A DNA stretch of 64,000 nucleotides. Source: Paracoccus homiensis. GTDB taxonomy: Bacteria > Pseudomonadota > Alphaproteobacteria > Rhodobacterales > Rhodobacteraceae. Below the pieces are notes generated by a model. The model was not told where the DNA came from, did not search any database, and was given only the letters and a program-made list of their open reading frames with translations. The stretch lies in NCBI RefSeq assembly GCF_900111675.1, contig NZ_FOHO01000017.1:1-64000 (forward strand), in the 5' to 3' direction. Shown here piece after piece: positions 1 to 7,696 of the stretch. The translations under genes and the position numbers were made by a program. How positions within the stretch are numbered: position 1 is the stretch's first letter; each line of letters begins with the position of its first letter.

Positions 1-248
1 AGCTGCAACAAGCTCTCGACGAACCCGGTCGTCTGCCGGAGCGCTATGCCGAACAGCACCTTCATCGAGAGGCACGTCTGTATGGCGGCGTCGCTGTAGC
101 TCTGCTGGCGGCCACGCCTGCCAGTTGGTGCGGCCTCCCAGCTCATCTCGGGATCGAACCAGATCATCAGCGATCCGCGGCGCTTGAGCGCTTCATTGTA
201 GGATGGCCAGTTCCTGGTCTTGTAGGTTGGAGGTGTGGGTCTGCTCAT
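1..248 (-). CDS. IS5-family transposase, N-terminal part (runs off the window)
   Basis: Reading minus from ATG 248-246 gives 82 codons starting MSRPTPPTYKTRNWPSYNEA and containing GSLMIWFDPEMSWEA and SYSDAAIQTCLSMKVLFG. This is the conserved N-terminus of IS903-type IS5 transposases, which act on the element's own inverted repeats. The DDE catalytic residues lie in the missing part. The reading frame is open to the window edge. The gene belongs to the element whose terminal repeat ends at 311. Confidence 0.85.
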   Translation of the reverse strand, partial: MSRPTPPTYKTRNWPSYNEALKRRGSLMIWFDPEMSWEAAPTGRRGRQQSYSDAAIQTCLSMKVLFGIALRQTTGFVESLLQ

Positions 249-311
249 GGATTCCAGCTACCACGCTGGATTCATGAGATGAATCCCACAAGGGATTTGT
301 ACAATAGAGCC
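1..311 (-). mobile_element. IS5-family (IS903-group) element, one end, continues past window edge
   Basis: The terminal sequence read on the minus strand from 311 begins GGCTCTATTGTACAAATC, close to the IS903-group inverted repeat GGCTTTGTTGCACAAA (family knowledge). The transposase start codon follows about 60 bp inside. The element has cut the 3' end of the neighbouring integrase: the recombinase reading stops matching its family right at 311. The other end lies outside the window, so the target duplication cannot be checked. Confidence 0.8.
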
Positions 312-556
312 AGGCTCACCCGAAACCTATCCCGATTGCGCTGACAGCGGCGGGTCATCTCGGCGGTAGCATGACCGAGCTGCTTTTGGACATGGCGCTC
401 GTCGATCTCGGCTGATGTCGCGAGGCCTACGCGCAGCGAATGCCCCGCGAACAACGCCCGGCGCTCGGACTCCGGCAGCCCGGGCCGCAGCCCGGCGGCC
501 AGTGCCGTGCGCTGCACCATCATTGCTATCGCACGAAGGCTGATCACCATCGCAAA
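312..556 (-). pseudogene. tyrosine recombinase (integrase), C-terminal fragment, catalytic Tyr replaced by Cys
   Basis: The minus frame shows GHSLRVGLATSAEID and LGHATAEMTRRCQRNRDRF, the HxxR and GH boxes and C-terminal helix of phage-type tyrosine recombinases. The usual ending of this subfamily is EMTRRYQRRRDRF, where Y is the strand-cleaving nucleophile; here the codon is TGT (Cys). The match starts near residues ISLRAIAMMVQRTALAAGL and ends at RFRVSL where the IS903-type element begins. There is no recognisable catalytic N-terminal half. It is a relic of an integrated element, unable to cleave DNA as written. Confidence 0.75.
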
Positions 557-669
557 CGCGAACTTCAAACCGGCAAAACATGGCAGCATCAGCCGCGCTG
601 ACAGACGCAATTGCTTGTTTGTAATCATTTCAATACCTTGACTGATTTCCGGGGGACAACACTTTTTTC

Positions 670-699
670 TTGACCGTACTAACATGTTACCTGTTAAAT
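670..699 (+). promoter_or_regulatory. candidate sigma70 promoter for the GMC/GntR genes
   Basis: TTGACC (670-675) and TTAAAT (694-699) are separated by 18 bp, about 35 bp upstream of the GMC start codon. The spacer contains the palindrome TAACATGTTA (680-689), the usual layout of a repressor-blocked promoter. Promoter assignment is inference from consensus. Confidence 0.5.
680..689. promoter_or_regulatory. operator-like palindrome TAACATGTTA (site 1)
   Basis: Perfect 10-bp palindrome inside the candidate promoter spacer. The 13-bp string ACTAACATGTTAC recurs exactly at 3037-3049 in front of the cupin gene. A GntR/FCD regulator gene lies between the two sites, so it is the likely ligand. Binding is inferred. 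Confidence 0.55.
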
Positions 700-734
700 C
701 GGCTAAGCGATTGCATAGTCGCTAGGGAGGAACA

Positions 735-2330
735 ATGTCATACGATTACATCGTCGTCGGCGGTGGCTCTTCGGGGTCTTTGCTGGCTTCAAGGCTGGCT
801 GGTGCGGGTTCGCGAGTTCTCGTGCTCGAAGCTGGGGGAAGCGATAATAACCCGCTCATTTCCATGCCTGCCGGTTTCGTGAAGCTGCTTGGTGTCGAGA
901 AGTTCATGTGGTTTTACCACTCTACGGTTCAGAGCCAGTTGAACGGGCGGAAACCTGTCGTTCCGACTGGGCGCGTCGTGGGCGGTGGATCTTCTGTCAA
1001 CGCGATGGTCTATATCCGGGGGCAGAAAGCGGACTATGCCCCTTGGGCAGAAACCACGAAAGACACCTCATGGGACTGGGACTCGCTTCTTCCGATCTTC
1101 CGCGGCATGGAAGACAACAACCGTTTTCATGACGACCTTCACGGAATTGGCGGACCCTGGACGATTTCAGATCCGATCCAGATCTGCGAACTGAGCCGGA
1201 AGTACGTCCTCGCCGCTCAGGCGATCGGACTGCCGTTCAACCCGGATTTCAACGGGCCGGTACAACGCGGTGCTGGGTTCTTCCAGCTGTCGATCAAAGA
1301 CGGCAAACGCTGTTCTGCCGCGACAGCATTCCTGCAACCGGCGATGAAGACCGGAAATATCCACCTTTTGACCGGCTGTCTGGTTCACCGGATCATTGTC
1401 GAAAACGGGCGCGCGGTTGGCGTGCAGTTTTCGCGGAACAGCTCTTTAGAGACTGCACGCGCCTCGGGTGAGGTGGCACTGTGTGCCGGTGCGATTGCGA
1501 CGCCTAAGCTGATGATGCTCACGGGGCTTGGCCCGCAGGATCATCTCTCGGAGCACGGGATCGACACGTTGGTTGATCTTCCGGGGGTCGGTCAGAATCT
1601 TCAAGACCACACCGAAGTTCCAGTATTGGCCTTTACCAAGCCGGGCTATGGGTATTTCGGTGAGGACAAGGGCCTGCGCCAGATTCGCAATGGTCTGCAA
1701 TATATGATGTTCAAGAATGGCCCGGTGGCGTCCAACGGCGTTGAATCCTGTGCATTTTTTGATCCTGACGATCTCTCTAAAGAGGCCAAGATTCAACAGT
1801 TTTGCGTGCCTTCTGTCTATCTCGATCCGGACACCACGGATATCAAGCCGACTTACGGCATTACGATCAATTCGAGTGTCGCGCGCCCCGGCTCCAAGGG
1901 ATCGGTCCGCTTGGCGACAGCCAGCGCTCAAGACCAACCTCTGGTCGATACGAACTATTTTGACGACCCCGAGGATCTGCGTCTTTCCATCGAAGGGCTG
2001 CGCATCGCGCGACGCATTCTCGATCAGGAGCCGCTCAAGAGCATCATCACCAAAGAGATATTTCCCGGAACCGGGGTCGATGACACCGCCGCGTTGGAAG
2101 CGCACGCCAAAAAGTTCGTCAAGACGGTCTACCACCCGACCGGCACCGCCCGCATGGGGCATGACGGCGACGAGATGGCTGTCGTTACCCCGGATCTCAA
2201 GGTGCGCGGTATTGATGGTTTGCGCGTTGCGGACGCATCCGTCATGCCGAATATCATCAGCGGCAACACGAACTCGACGACACTTGTAATCGCAGAACGT
2301 GCCGCGCGCTTTATGATTGGCGAGGAGTAA
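735..2330 (+). CDS. GMC-family FAD-dependent oxidoreductase (choline dehydrogenase-like)
   Basis: 531 residues, typical of bacterial GMC alcohol dehydrogenases, which oxidise an alcohol to aldehyde or ketone with FAD. The N-terminus has the dinucleotide-binding motif VVGGGSSG (residues 7-14) and LVLEAGG near 30. GRVVGGGSSVNAMVYIRG (near 85) is the GMC signature 1, and GAIATPKLMMLTGLG (near 255) is signature 2. The C-terminal part has VYHPTGTARMG with the active-site His and SGNTNSTTLVIAERAA with the conserved Asn. Start ATG 735 follows a strong AGGGAGGA (724-731). It is the first gene of the locus and shares its promoter with the GntR gene 3 bp downstream. The substrate is unknown; the context suggests a polyol or sugar derivative. 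Confidence 0.92.
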   Translation: MSYDYIVVGGGSSGSLLASRLAGAGSRVLVLEAGGSDNNPLISMPAGFVKLLGVEKFMWFYHSTVQSQLNGRKPVVPTGRVVGGGSSVNAMVYIRGQKADYAPWAETTKDTSWDWDSLLPIFRGMEDNNRFHDDLHGIGGPWTISDPIQICELSRKYVLAAQAIGLPFNPDFNGPVQRGAGFFQLSIKDGKRCSAATAFLQPAMKTGNIHLLTGCLVHRIIVENGRAVGVQFSRNSSLETARASGEVALCAGAIATPKLMMLTGLGPQDHLSEHGIDTLVDLPGVGQNLQDHTEVPVLAFTKPGYGYFGEDKGLRQIRNGLQYMMFKNGPVASNGVESCAFFDPDDLSKEAKIQQFCVPSVYLDPDTTDIKPTYGITINSSVARPGSKGSVRLATASAQDQPLVDTNYFDDPEDLRLSIEGLRIARRILDQEPLKSIITKEIFPGTGVDDTAALEAHAKKFVKTVYHPTGTARMGHDGDEMAVVTPDLKVRGIDGLRVADASVMPNIISGNTNSTTLVIAERAARFMIGEE

Positions 2331-2333
2331 CCC

Positions 2334-3002
2334 ATGACAGCCGTGCGCAAAATCGAACGTCCGAGACAAGTGTCGGAAGTCGTTCTCGAGCGTCTCCGAA
2401 AAGACATCGTCACGGGTGTTTTTGCGCTCGGGGAGAAAATCTCGGAAACCCATGTCGCAGAGACCTATGGGGTCACCAAGGCGCCCGTGCGGGCTGCGTA
2501 TGTTCGATTGCAATCCGAAGGGTTGGTCGAGATACGCCCACAGTCCGGAACCTTTGTTTTCGCGCCGACCCAAGATGATCTGCGGGCGCTGTGCGAACTC
2601 AGAATCGCGCTTGAATTGGAGGCAGTTCGTCTGTCACTTTTGCGGAACCCCGAGGGTCTCAAATCGTCCGTCTACAATATTTGTGCCCGTATGCAGGATG
2701 CCTTGGCAAAGGGAGAACAGGATCGCTACCAACGCCTTGATAACACGCTGCACCTCATATTATTTGAATTGGCGAATTCGCCTTATCTGAAAGAGACTTA
2801 CGAGGCGCGCATTTCGAGCGCTTTCGCTGCCCTGCGTCATCGGTTTGCGCAGGATGCGTCCCATAATAGTGCTTCAATCAAGGAACACACGGAAATCGCC
2901 GACCGCATCGGAGCGGGCGACATCACCGGACTTCGTGCCATCCTGCGTCAGCACATCCAAAACACAGAGGCTTACTACGAAAAACTTCTGAGCGCGGATT
3001 GA
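2334..3002 (+). CDS. GntR-family transcriptional regulator, FCD (FadR-like) subfamily
   Basis: 222 residues. The N-terminal winged helix-turn-helix (residues about 10-75) contains ETHVAETYGVTKAPVRAAYVRL, near the GntR consensus LA..LGVSRTPVREAL..L. The C-terminal helical FCD ligand-binding domain (about 80-215) has LCELRIALELEA and HLILFELANSPYLKETYE, with His residues that usually hold a metal and effector. The gene starts 3 bp after the GMC stop, so the two are cotranscribed. It is the probable reader of the TAACATGTTA palindromes at 680 and 3039, controlling itself and the downstream catabolic genes (inference). Confidence 0.9.
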   Translation: MTAVRKIERPRQVSEVVLERLRKDIVTGVFALGEKISETHVAETYGVTKAPVRAAYVRLQSEGLVEIRPQSGTFVFAPTQDDLRALCELRIALELEAVRLSLLRNPEGLKSSVYNICARMQDALAKGEQDRYQRLDNTLHLILFELANSPYLKETYEARISSAFAALRHRFAQDASHNSASIKEHTEIADRIGAGDITGLRAILRQHIQNTEAYYEKLLSAD

Positions 3003-3038
3003 CCTGAGCTCTCAATACAACGGGCTCCCACCCAGAAC

Positions 3039-3048
3039 TAACATGTTA
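3039..3048. promoter_or_regulatory. operator-like palindrome TAACATGTTA (site 2)
   Basis: Exact second copy of the palindrome at 680-689, with 13 identical bases (3037-3049). It lies in the 67-bp gap between the GntR gene and the cupin gene. It overlaps an upstream in-frame ATG (3043), which is one reason to prefer ATG 3070 as the cupin start. No clear -35/-10 pair is visible here. Confidence 0.5.
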
Positions 3049-3069
3049 CATGACAGAAAGGTCGCGAAA

Positions 3070-3597
3070 ATGCCCCTTCAAGACGACGATATAGACCCAC
3101 GGACGCCGTATCAGCTCCCATTCCCGCAGGATGCTCTGGAAGAAATCGTGATCCCGAATGCAATGGAGTGCGATGAGCGTCTCTGGGTGCCCCAGGCGGA
3201 AAATGTCTGGTTTCGTCCTCTGTGCCTCAACCGCTCGCAAGGCTACTGGATGAACCTTCTTAAGGTGCGCAAATCCGGAGTCCTGTCGCGCCACCGCCAC
3301 CCTCAAGCCGTGCATGGCTGGGTCCTCAAGGGGCGCTGGCACTATCTTGAACACGATTGGGAAGCGATCGAGGGCGGCTATGTCTATGAGCCGCCGGGAG
3401 AGACCCACACGCTCATCGTGCCTGAGGGCGTAGAAGAAATGATCACGTTTTTTCAGGTCAACGGTGTCATGTGCTACGTTGATCCGTGGGGCAAAGTGCT
3501 CGGCTACGAAGACGTTTTCACGAAAATCGACATGTGCCGCAAGCACTTCGAAGAGGTCGGTCTCGGAGCCGACTATGTCGAACAATTCATCCGCTAA
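3070..3597 (+). CDS. cupin protein, 2,4'-dihydroxyacetophenone dioxygenase-like
   Basis: About 175 residues from ATG 3070, preceded by GAAAGG; the in-frame ATG at 3043 lies inside the operator palindrome and is less likely. The cupin core shows HRHPQAVHGWVLKGRWHYLE (two His of motif 1) and PPGETHTL (His of motif 2), fitting a mononuclear metal site. The family includes 2,4'-dihydroxyacetophenone dioxygenase, which cleaves a C-C bond next to a ketone, but many members are uncharacterised. Here it stands with polyol and ketone reductases, so the real substrate is probably a non-aromatic hydroxyketone (inference). The glyoxalase gene follows after 21 bp. Confidence 0.75.
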   Translation: MPLQDDDIDPRTPYQLPFPQDALEEIVIPNAMECDERLWVPQAENVWFRPLCLNRSQGYWMNLLKVRKSGVLSRHRHPQAVHGWVLKGRWHYLEHDWEAIEGGYVYEPPGETHTLIVPEGVEEMITFFQVNGVMCYVDPWGKVLGYEDVFTKIDMCRKHFEEVGLGADYVEQFIR

Positions 3598-3618
3598 GAC
3601 TTACAACGGAGACACACC

Positions 3619-4029
3619 ATGCCCGAACTTCGCATGATGCACACAATGCTGCGGGTTGGCGATCTGGACAAATCGCTGGCCTTCTACACCGAACTGCTTG
3701 GGATGCAGATGATCAAGAAACTCGATTTCCCGGAAGGCGAATTCACCCTCGCCTTCGTCGGCTACGGCCCCGAGGAAAGTAACACGGTGATCGAGCTGAC
3801 CTACAACTACGGCACGACGAGCTATGATCTTGGCAAGGGTTACGGTCATATCGCGCTCGAAACCAGCGATATCTATGCCACCTCGCAGGTGCTCAAGGAT
3901 GCCGGTGCAGAGTTCACCCGCGAGCCGGGGCCGATGAAACACGGCAAGACGCTCATCGCCTTTCTCAAGGACCCCGATGGCTACATGATCGAACTTGTGC
4001 AGCCTGACTGGCTCAAGGACGCACAATGA
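3619..4029 (+). CDS. gloA: lactoylglutathione lyase (glyoxalase I)
   Basis: 136 residues, close in length and sequence to E. coli GloA. Recognisable blocks are MMHTMLRVGDLDKSLAFYT, LAFVGYGPEE, NTVIELTYNYG, GYGHIALE and IAFLKDPDGYMIELVQ. The metal ligands of the family (His in HTMLRV, Glu in VIELTYN, His in GHIALE, Glu in MIELVQ) are all present. The enzyme isomerises the hemithioacetal of methylglyoxal and glutathione to S-lactoylglutathione. A 4-bp ATGA overlap couples it to the downstream glycerol dehydrogenase-like gene, suggesting that the pathway yields a reactive 2-oxoaldehyde. Confidence 0.93.
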   Translation: MPELRMMHTMLRVGDLDKSLAFYTELLGMQMIKKLDFPEGEFTLAFVGYGPEESNTVIELTYNYGTTSYDLGKGYGHIALETSDIYATSQVLKDAGAEFTREPGPMKHGKTLIAFLKDPDGYMIELVQPDWLKDAQ

Positions 4030-5117
4030 CTCTCCTTACGGCGGCATTTCCGGCCCGTTATGTCCAAGGCCCCGACGCGCTTGGCCATTTCGGCGAAGAG
4101 GCCGCCCGGTTCGGCCAGCGTATTCTTGTGCTGGCCGACGCAACGCTCCCTGAGGAGATCGTGGCCCGCCTCGATCCAACGGGCGTCGAAATGACGGTCG
4201 AAACGGTAGAGCCTGCCGCGACAGAAACTGCCATTTCCTATGCGGTGGATCGCGCTAAAGCGCTTGGCGCCGATGCGATTGCGGGCCTTGGTGGAGGTAA
4301 AACGCTTGATCAGGCCCGCGCCGCAGCCGACATCTGTCGGCTTCCCTTTATTTCCGTTCCATCCTCTGCTTCCTCGGACGCGCCCTGTTCTGCCCTTGCT
4401 GTCATCTACGGCGAAGATGGCGAAGTGATTGAAGACCGCTTTGTGCGGACCAACCCTGCCTTGGTTCTCGTTGATAGCTCCGTGATCCTCAGTGCGCCCG
4501 CACGCCTTCTGGCCGCTGGGATTGGTGATGCGCTCGCCACTTGGTTCGAAGCGCGCGCATGCCTGATGTCCGGGGCCAACAACATGACTGGCGGTCGCCA
4601 GACACGCCTCGCGATGCAGATCGCGGAAACATGCTATGACACTTTGATCGAATATGGTGTGACCGCACTGGCTGATCTCAAGGGCGGATTTCTATCCCCC
4701 GCACTCGAAGCGGTGATCGAAGCCAACATCCTGATGTCCGGTCTCGGCTTTGAATCCGGCGGCGTCGCGGCCGCCCATGCGATCCACCACGGCCTGGCCG
4801 AATTGCGCGAGACGCACGGAGCCTTGCACGGCGAAAAGGTCGCTTTCGGGGTGCTCGTGGGGCTGGTGCTCAATGATGCGCCCATCGAAGAGATCACCAA
4901 GGTTCGCGAATTCCTGGCACAGACCGGATTGCCGACATACCTCGGTGCCGTCGGAATCACCGATGCCGACGCAGCCATCCCTGTCATTGCGAAACGCGCC
5001 TGTCGGGCGGGGGAAATCATTCATAACGAACCGATCGAGATTACAACAGCGCTGGTCGAAGCAGCCCTTCGCGAAGCGGATCTCATCGGACGCCCCAAGG
5101 AGCTGAGCAATGCCTGA
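4026..5117 (+). CDS. gldA: glycerol dehydrogenase-like iron/zinc alcohol dehydrogenase
   Basis: 363 residues, the length of GldA. GLGGGKTLDQARAAA (near 85) is the NAD-binding GGGKxxD motif. SVPSSASSDAPCSALAVIY matches the family's PTxxSxDAPCSALSV block. Metal ligands are visible as Asp in AAGIGDALATWFEA, His in AAHAIHHGL and His in THGALHGEKVAFG. GldA oxidises glycerol to dihydroxyacetone or reduces methylglyoxal-type ketoaldehydes. The start overlaps gloA by ATGA, and the end overlaps the next SDR gene by 8 bp, so the three are translationally coupled. The natural substrate may be another polyol. Confidence 0.88.
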   Translation: MTLLTAAFPARYVQGPDALGHFGEEAARFGQRILVLADATLPEEIVARLDPTGVEMTVETVEPAATETAISYAVDRAKALGADAIAGLGGGKTLDQARAAADICRLPFISVPSSASSDAPCSALAVIYGEDGEVIEDRFVRTNPALVLVDSSVILSAPARLLAAGIGDALATWFEARACLMSGANNMTGGRQTRLAMQIAETCYDTLIEYGVTALADLKGGFLSPALEAVIEANILMSGLGFESGGVAAAHAIHHGLAELRETHGALHGEKVAFGVLVGLVLNDAPIEEITKVREFLAQTGLPTYLGAVGITDADAAIPVIAKRACRAGEIIHNEPIEITTALVEAALREADLIGRPKELSNA

Positions 5118-5847
5118 GTGCAACACCTTTGCTCCTGATCTGTTCCAAGGTCGCCATGTGCTCATTACTGGCGCGAGCAGCGGAATTGGTGCGGCCATCG
5201 CCGCAGCCTTTGCCGCACATGGGGCATGTGTGACGGGAACGGCAAGCACCCACGCGCGTGCTGCAGCTATCGAAATTCCGGGCGTTGCTCTCAAAGCCTG
5301 TGATGTGCGCAAGGATACCGAAGTTGACGCACTTCTTGAGAGCCTGCCGCAACTCGACATTCTCGTGACCGCCGCAGGGATCGCGCGCCGTGTCGAGGAA
5401 TATGATTGGGATGTGTTTCAGGATGTCGCCGACGTGAACCTTTACGGGACGGCCCGCTTTGCGCTCCGCGCCCGTGAAGCGCTCAAGACGACCAAGGGTT
5501 CAATCGTGACCATTGCATCCATGCTTTCGACCTTCGGCGACCGCCTCGTTCCGGCCTACGCAGCTTCGAAAGGTGGGGTCAGCCAACTCACGAAATCCTT
5601 GGCAATTGAATATGCGCCTGACGGCATTCGTGTGAACGCCATCGCGCCGGGCTGGCTCCATACGGATATGACCGACAGCCTCGTGCAGGACAGCCTTCAC
5701 GGTCCAACGATTGCCGAACGCACGGCGATGAAACGTTGGGGCGCGGCGGATGAAATCGCCTCCGGAGCTTTGTTCCTGAGTTCTCCGGCCGCCTCCTACA
5801 TCACCGGATCAACCCTCACAATCGATGGCGGCTACGCGATCACCTAG
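5110..5847 (+). CDS. short-chain dehydrogenase/reductase (SDR), first of a tandem pair
   Basis: 245 residues, classical SDR. The NAD(P) motif TGASSGIG lies near residue 20 and the catalytic Ser in IVTIASMLS. The catalytic pair is YAASKGG (Tyr-xxx-Lys), and VNAIAPGWLHTDMT and TGSTLTIDGGYAIT close the fold. The start lies inside the end of the glycerol dehydrogenase-like gene. It is clearly paralogous to the SDR at 5905, sharing the MLS(T/F)FG, LVPAYA and DGIRVNAIAPGW blocks, so the pair arose by duplication and may act on successive or epimeric hydroxyls (inference). Confidence 0.9.
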   Translation: MPECNTFAPDLFQGRHVLITGASSGIGAAIAAAFAAHGACVTGTASTHARAAAIEIPGVALKACDVRKDTEVDALLESLPQLDILVTAAGIARRVEEYDWDVFQDVADVNLYGTARFALRAREALKTTKGSIVTIASMLSTFGDRLVPAYAASKGGVSQLTKSLAIEYAPDGIRVNAIAPGWLHTDMTDSLVQDSLHGPTIAERTAMKRWGAADEIASGALFLSSPAASYITGSTLTIDGGYAIT

Positions 5848-5904
5848 CCGCAGATCACCTCCAAGAGATAGCGCGTAGAAATGCGCAAATAAGGATAAAC
5901 GCAC

Positions 5905-6639
5905 ATGTCCATCTGGCCCACTGACTGTTTCAAAGATCGCCACATTCTCGTTTCTGGCGGCACCTCGGGAATCGGCGCAGCGATTGCAAGTGCCTTTGCC
6001 TCCGAGGGGGCGCACGTCACCGTCACCGGGGCGAGCGAGAAAGAAGCCGAAGTTGCGCGCACCGCGATGCCTGGAATTACCGCAAAGGCGCTTGATGTCC
6101 GTGACGCTGAAGGGGTCGCAGAGTTCGTTGCAGGGTTCGATCAATTGGACCACCTCGTGAACTGCGCAGGCGTCATTCGTCGCGGCGACGAGCTTGAACC
6201 TGATGTGTTTGCCGATGTCGTCGACATCAACCTCAATGGCTCCATGCGTATGTGTGCGGCGGCGCGTCCGCTTCTGGCGAAAAATGGCGGCACCATCGTC
6301 AATACCGCGTCGATGCTGAGCTTTTTCGGCGGCGGTCTTGTTCCGGCCTATGCCTCGTCGAAAGGTGGCATTGCACAGCTCACGAAATCGCTGGCAATTG
6401 CCTACGCAAAAGACGGTATCCGTGTGAATGCGATTGCGCCCGGCTGGATCGCGACGCCGCTCACACAGGCGCTCCAGAATGATCCGGAGCGTGCGGGACC
6501 GATCCTCGCCCGCACACCGGCGAACCGCTGGGGCACGCCGGAAGATCTCGCAGGGGGCGTGGCCTACCTGTCTTCACCGATTGCGTCCTTTGTCACGGGC
6601 GCGGTGCTGGTGATTGACGGCGGATATCTCATCACCTGA
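5905..6639 (+). CDS. short-chain dehydrogenase/reductase (SDR), second of a tandem pair
   Basis: 244 residues. The cofactor motif is SGGTSGIG (near 18), with the catalytic Ser in IVNTASMLSFFG and the YASSKGG active-site pair. RVNAIAPGWIATPLT is the substrate-side loop, and the C-terminus is VLVIDGGYLIT. It is very similar over its whole length to the preceding SDR (5110-5847). The 57-bp spacer has no strong terminator, so it probably continues the same transcript. Its substrate is unknown. Confidence 0.9.
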   Translation: MSIWPTDCFKDRHILVSGGTSGIGAAIASAFASEGAHVTVTGASEKEAEVARTAMPGITAKALDVRDAEGVAEFVAGFDQLDHLVNCAGVIRRGDELEPDVFADVVDINLNGSMRMCAAARPLLAKNGGTIVNTASMLSFFGGGLVPAYASSKGGIAQLTKSLAIAYAKDGIRVNAIAPGWIATPLTQALQNDPERAGPILARTPANRWGTPEDLAGGVAYLSSPIASFVTGAVLVIDGGYLIT

Positions 6640-6696
6640 AGCTGCCCAATTTCAAATCCGAAATCCCGATAAGACAAAACAAGGGAAGGACATTAA

Positions 6697-7674
6697 ATGC
6701 GCACAATCCTTTGCACCAACCCCGGCGGGCCGTTGAGCGATACCCGCGTGGAAGACCGCCCAAATCCAACACCCGGCCCAGGCGAAGTCCGCGTGCAGAT
6801 GCGTGCGGTGTCGCTCAATCCGGTGGACTGGAAGCTCTGCGTTGGTGTCGCCCCTTGGTGGACCGAACCTATGATCGTGGGCGTCGATGGCGCCGGTGTG
6901 GTGGATGCTTTGGGTGAAGGCGTTGAAGGGGTCGCGATCGGCGACCGCGTGGTCTGGCACCACAACCTATCTAAACAAGGCGTCTTTGCCGACTATGCCA
7001 TCGCACCCTCACATGTGCTTGCCCGCATTCCGGACTCCGTGTCTGACGAGGCCGCCGCCGCGCTGCCCTGCGCCGGTATGACCGCCTATCAGGGGCTCGT
7101 GCGTAAGGCGCGTCTTGGCGCAGGTGAAACGGTGCTGATTCAGGGCGCATCGGGCGGCACAGGCGGCTTTGCGCTCCAGATCGCGAAAGCGCTGGGGGCC
7201 ACAACAATTGCTCTCGCACGGACCAAAGATCATGACCGTGTCCGCGCCTTGGGGGCCGATCATGTGCTGGATTACACCGCAGACGACCTCCACGACCAAG
7301 TACGCGCCATCGCGCCTGATGGGGTCGACCTGATGTACGAGGTTGTCAAGGCAAAGGATGCCAACGTCAATTTCCGCCACATCCGCTACAACGGCCAATT
7401 CGTGACGACCGACCCGCTGCCGGATTTGTCCAACGTTCCGGCCTACACCTATGCGCTCTCCATGCATGAGGTTGCACTTGGCGGTGCCTACGGTGCGAGT
7501 GACATGCGTACCCAGAAAGATTTCGCCGTGATGCTCGAAGCGATGCTCGAGATGGTCGCACAGGGCACACTCGACCCGATGATCGAAGCTGAAATCGGGT
7601 TCGACGACATCCCCAAGTATTTGGGCCGCCTCATGGAGCGCAAGGTCACTGGCAAGATCGTGGCAAGGCTCTGA
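6697..7674 (+). CDS. medium-chain (MDR) quinone-oxidoreductase-like dehydrogenase
   Basis: 325 residues. The N-terminal GroES-like domain shows PGEVRVQMRAVSLNPVDWKL, and GETVLIQGASGGTGGFALQI (near 145) is the NADPH-binding stretch of the quinone oxidoreductase branch. The Cys cluster of zinc alcohol dehydrogenases is absent, so a zinc-free NADPH reductase of an enone, quinone or aldehyde is the likeliest role. It sits between the SDR pair and the hydroxyacid dehydrogenase in the same direction. Confidence 0.82.
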   Translation: MRTILCTNPGGPLSDTRVEDRPNPTPGPGEVRVQMRAVSLNPVDWKLCVGVAPWWTEPMIVGVDGAGVVDALGEGVEGVAIGDRVVWHHNLSKQGVFADYAIAPSHVLARIPDSVSDEAAAALPCAGMTAYQGLVRKARLGAGETVLIQGASGGTGGFALQIAKALGATTIALARTKDHDRVRALGADHVLDYTADDLHDQVRAIAPDGVDLMYEVVKAKDANVNFRHIRYNGQFVTTDPLPDLSNVPAYTYALSMHEVALGGAYGASDMRTQKDFAVMLEAMLEMVAQGTLDPMIEAEIGFDDIPKYLGRLMERKVTGKIVARL

Positions 7675-7696
7675 GATGTTTGAGGGAGGACAGACC

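Noticed and set aside
1446-2573. Long minus-strand open frame of 375 codons
   Set aside because: It is antisense to the GMC gene and start of the GntR gene, which have full family motifs; the frame shows no family pattern.
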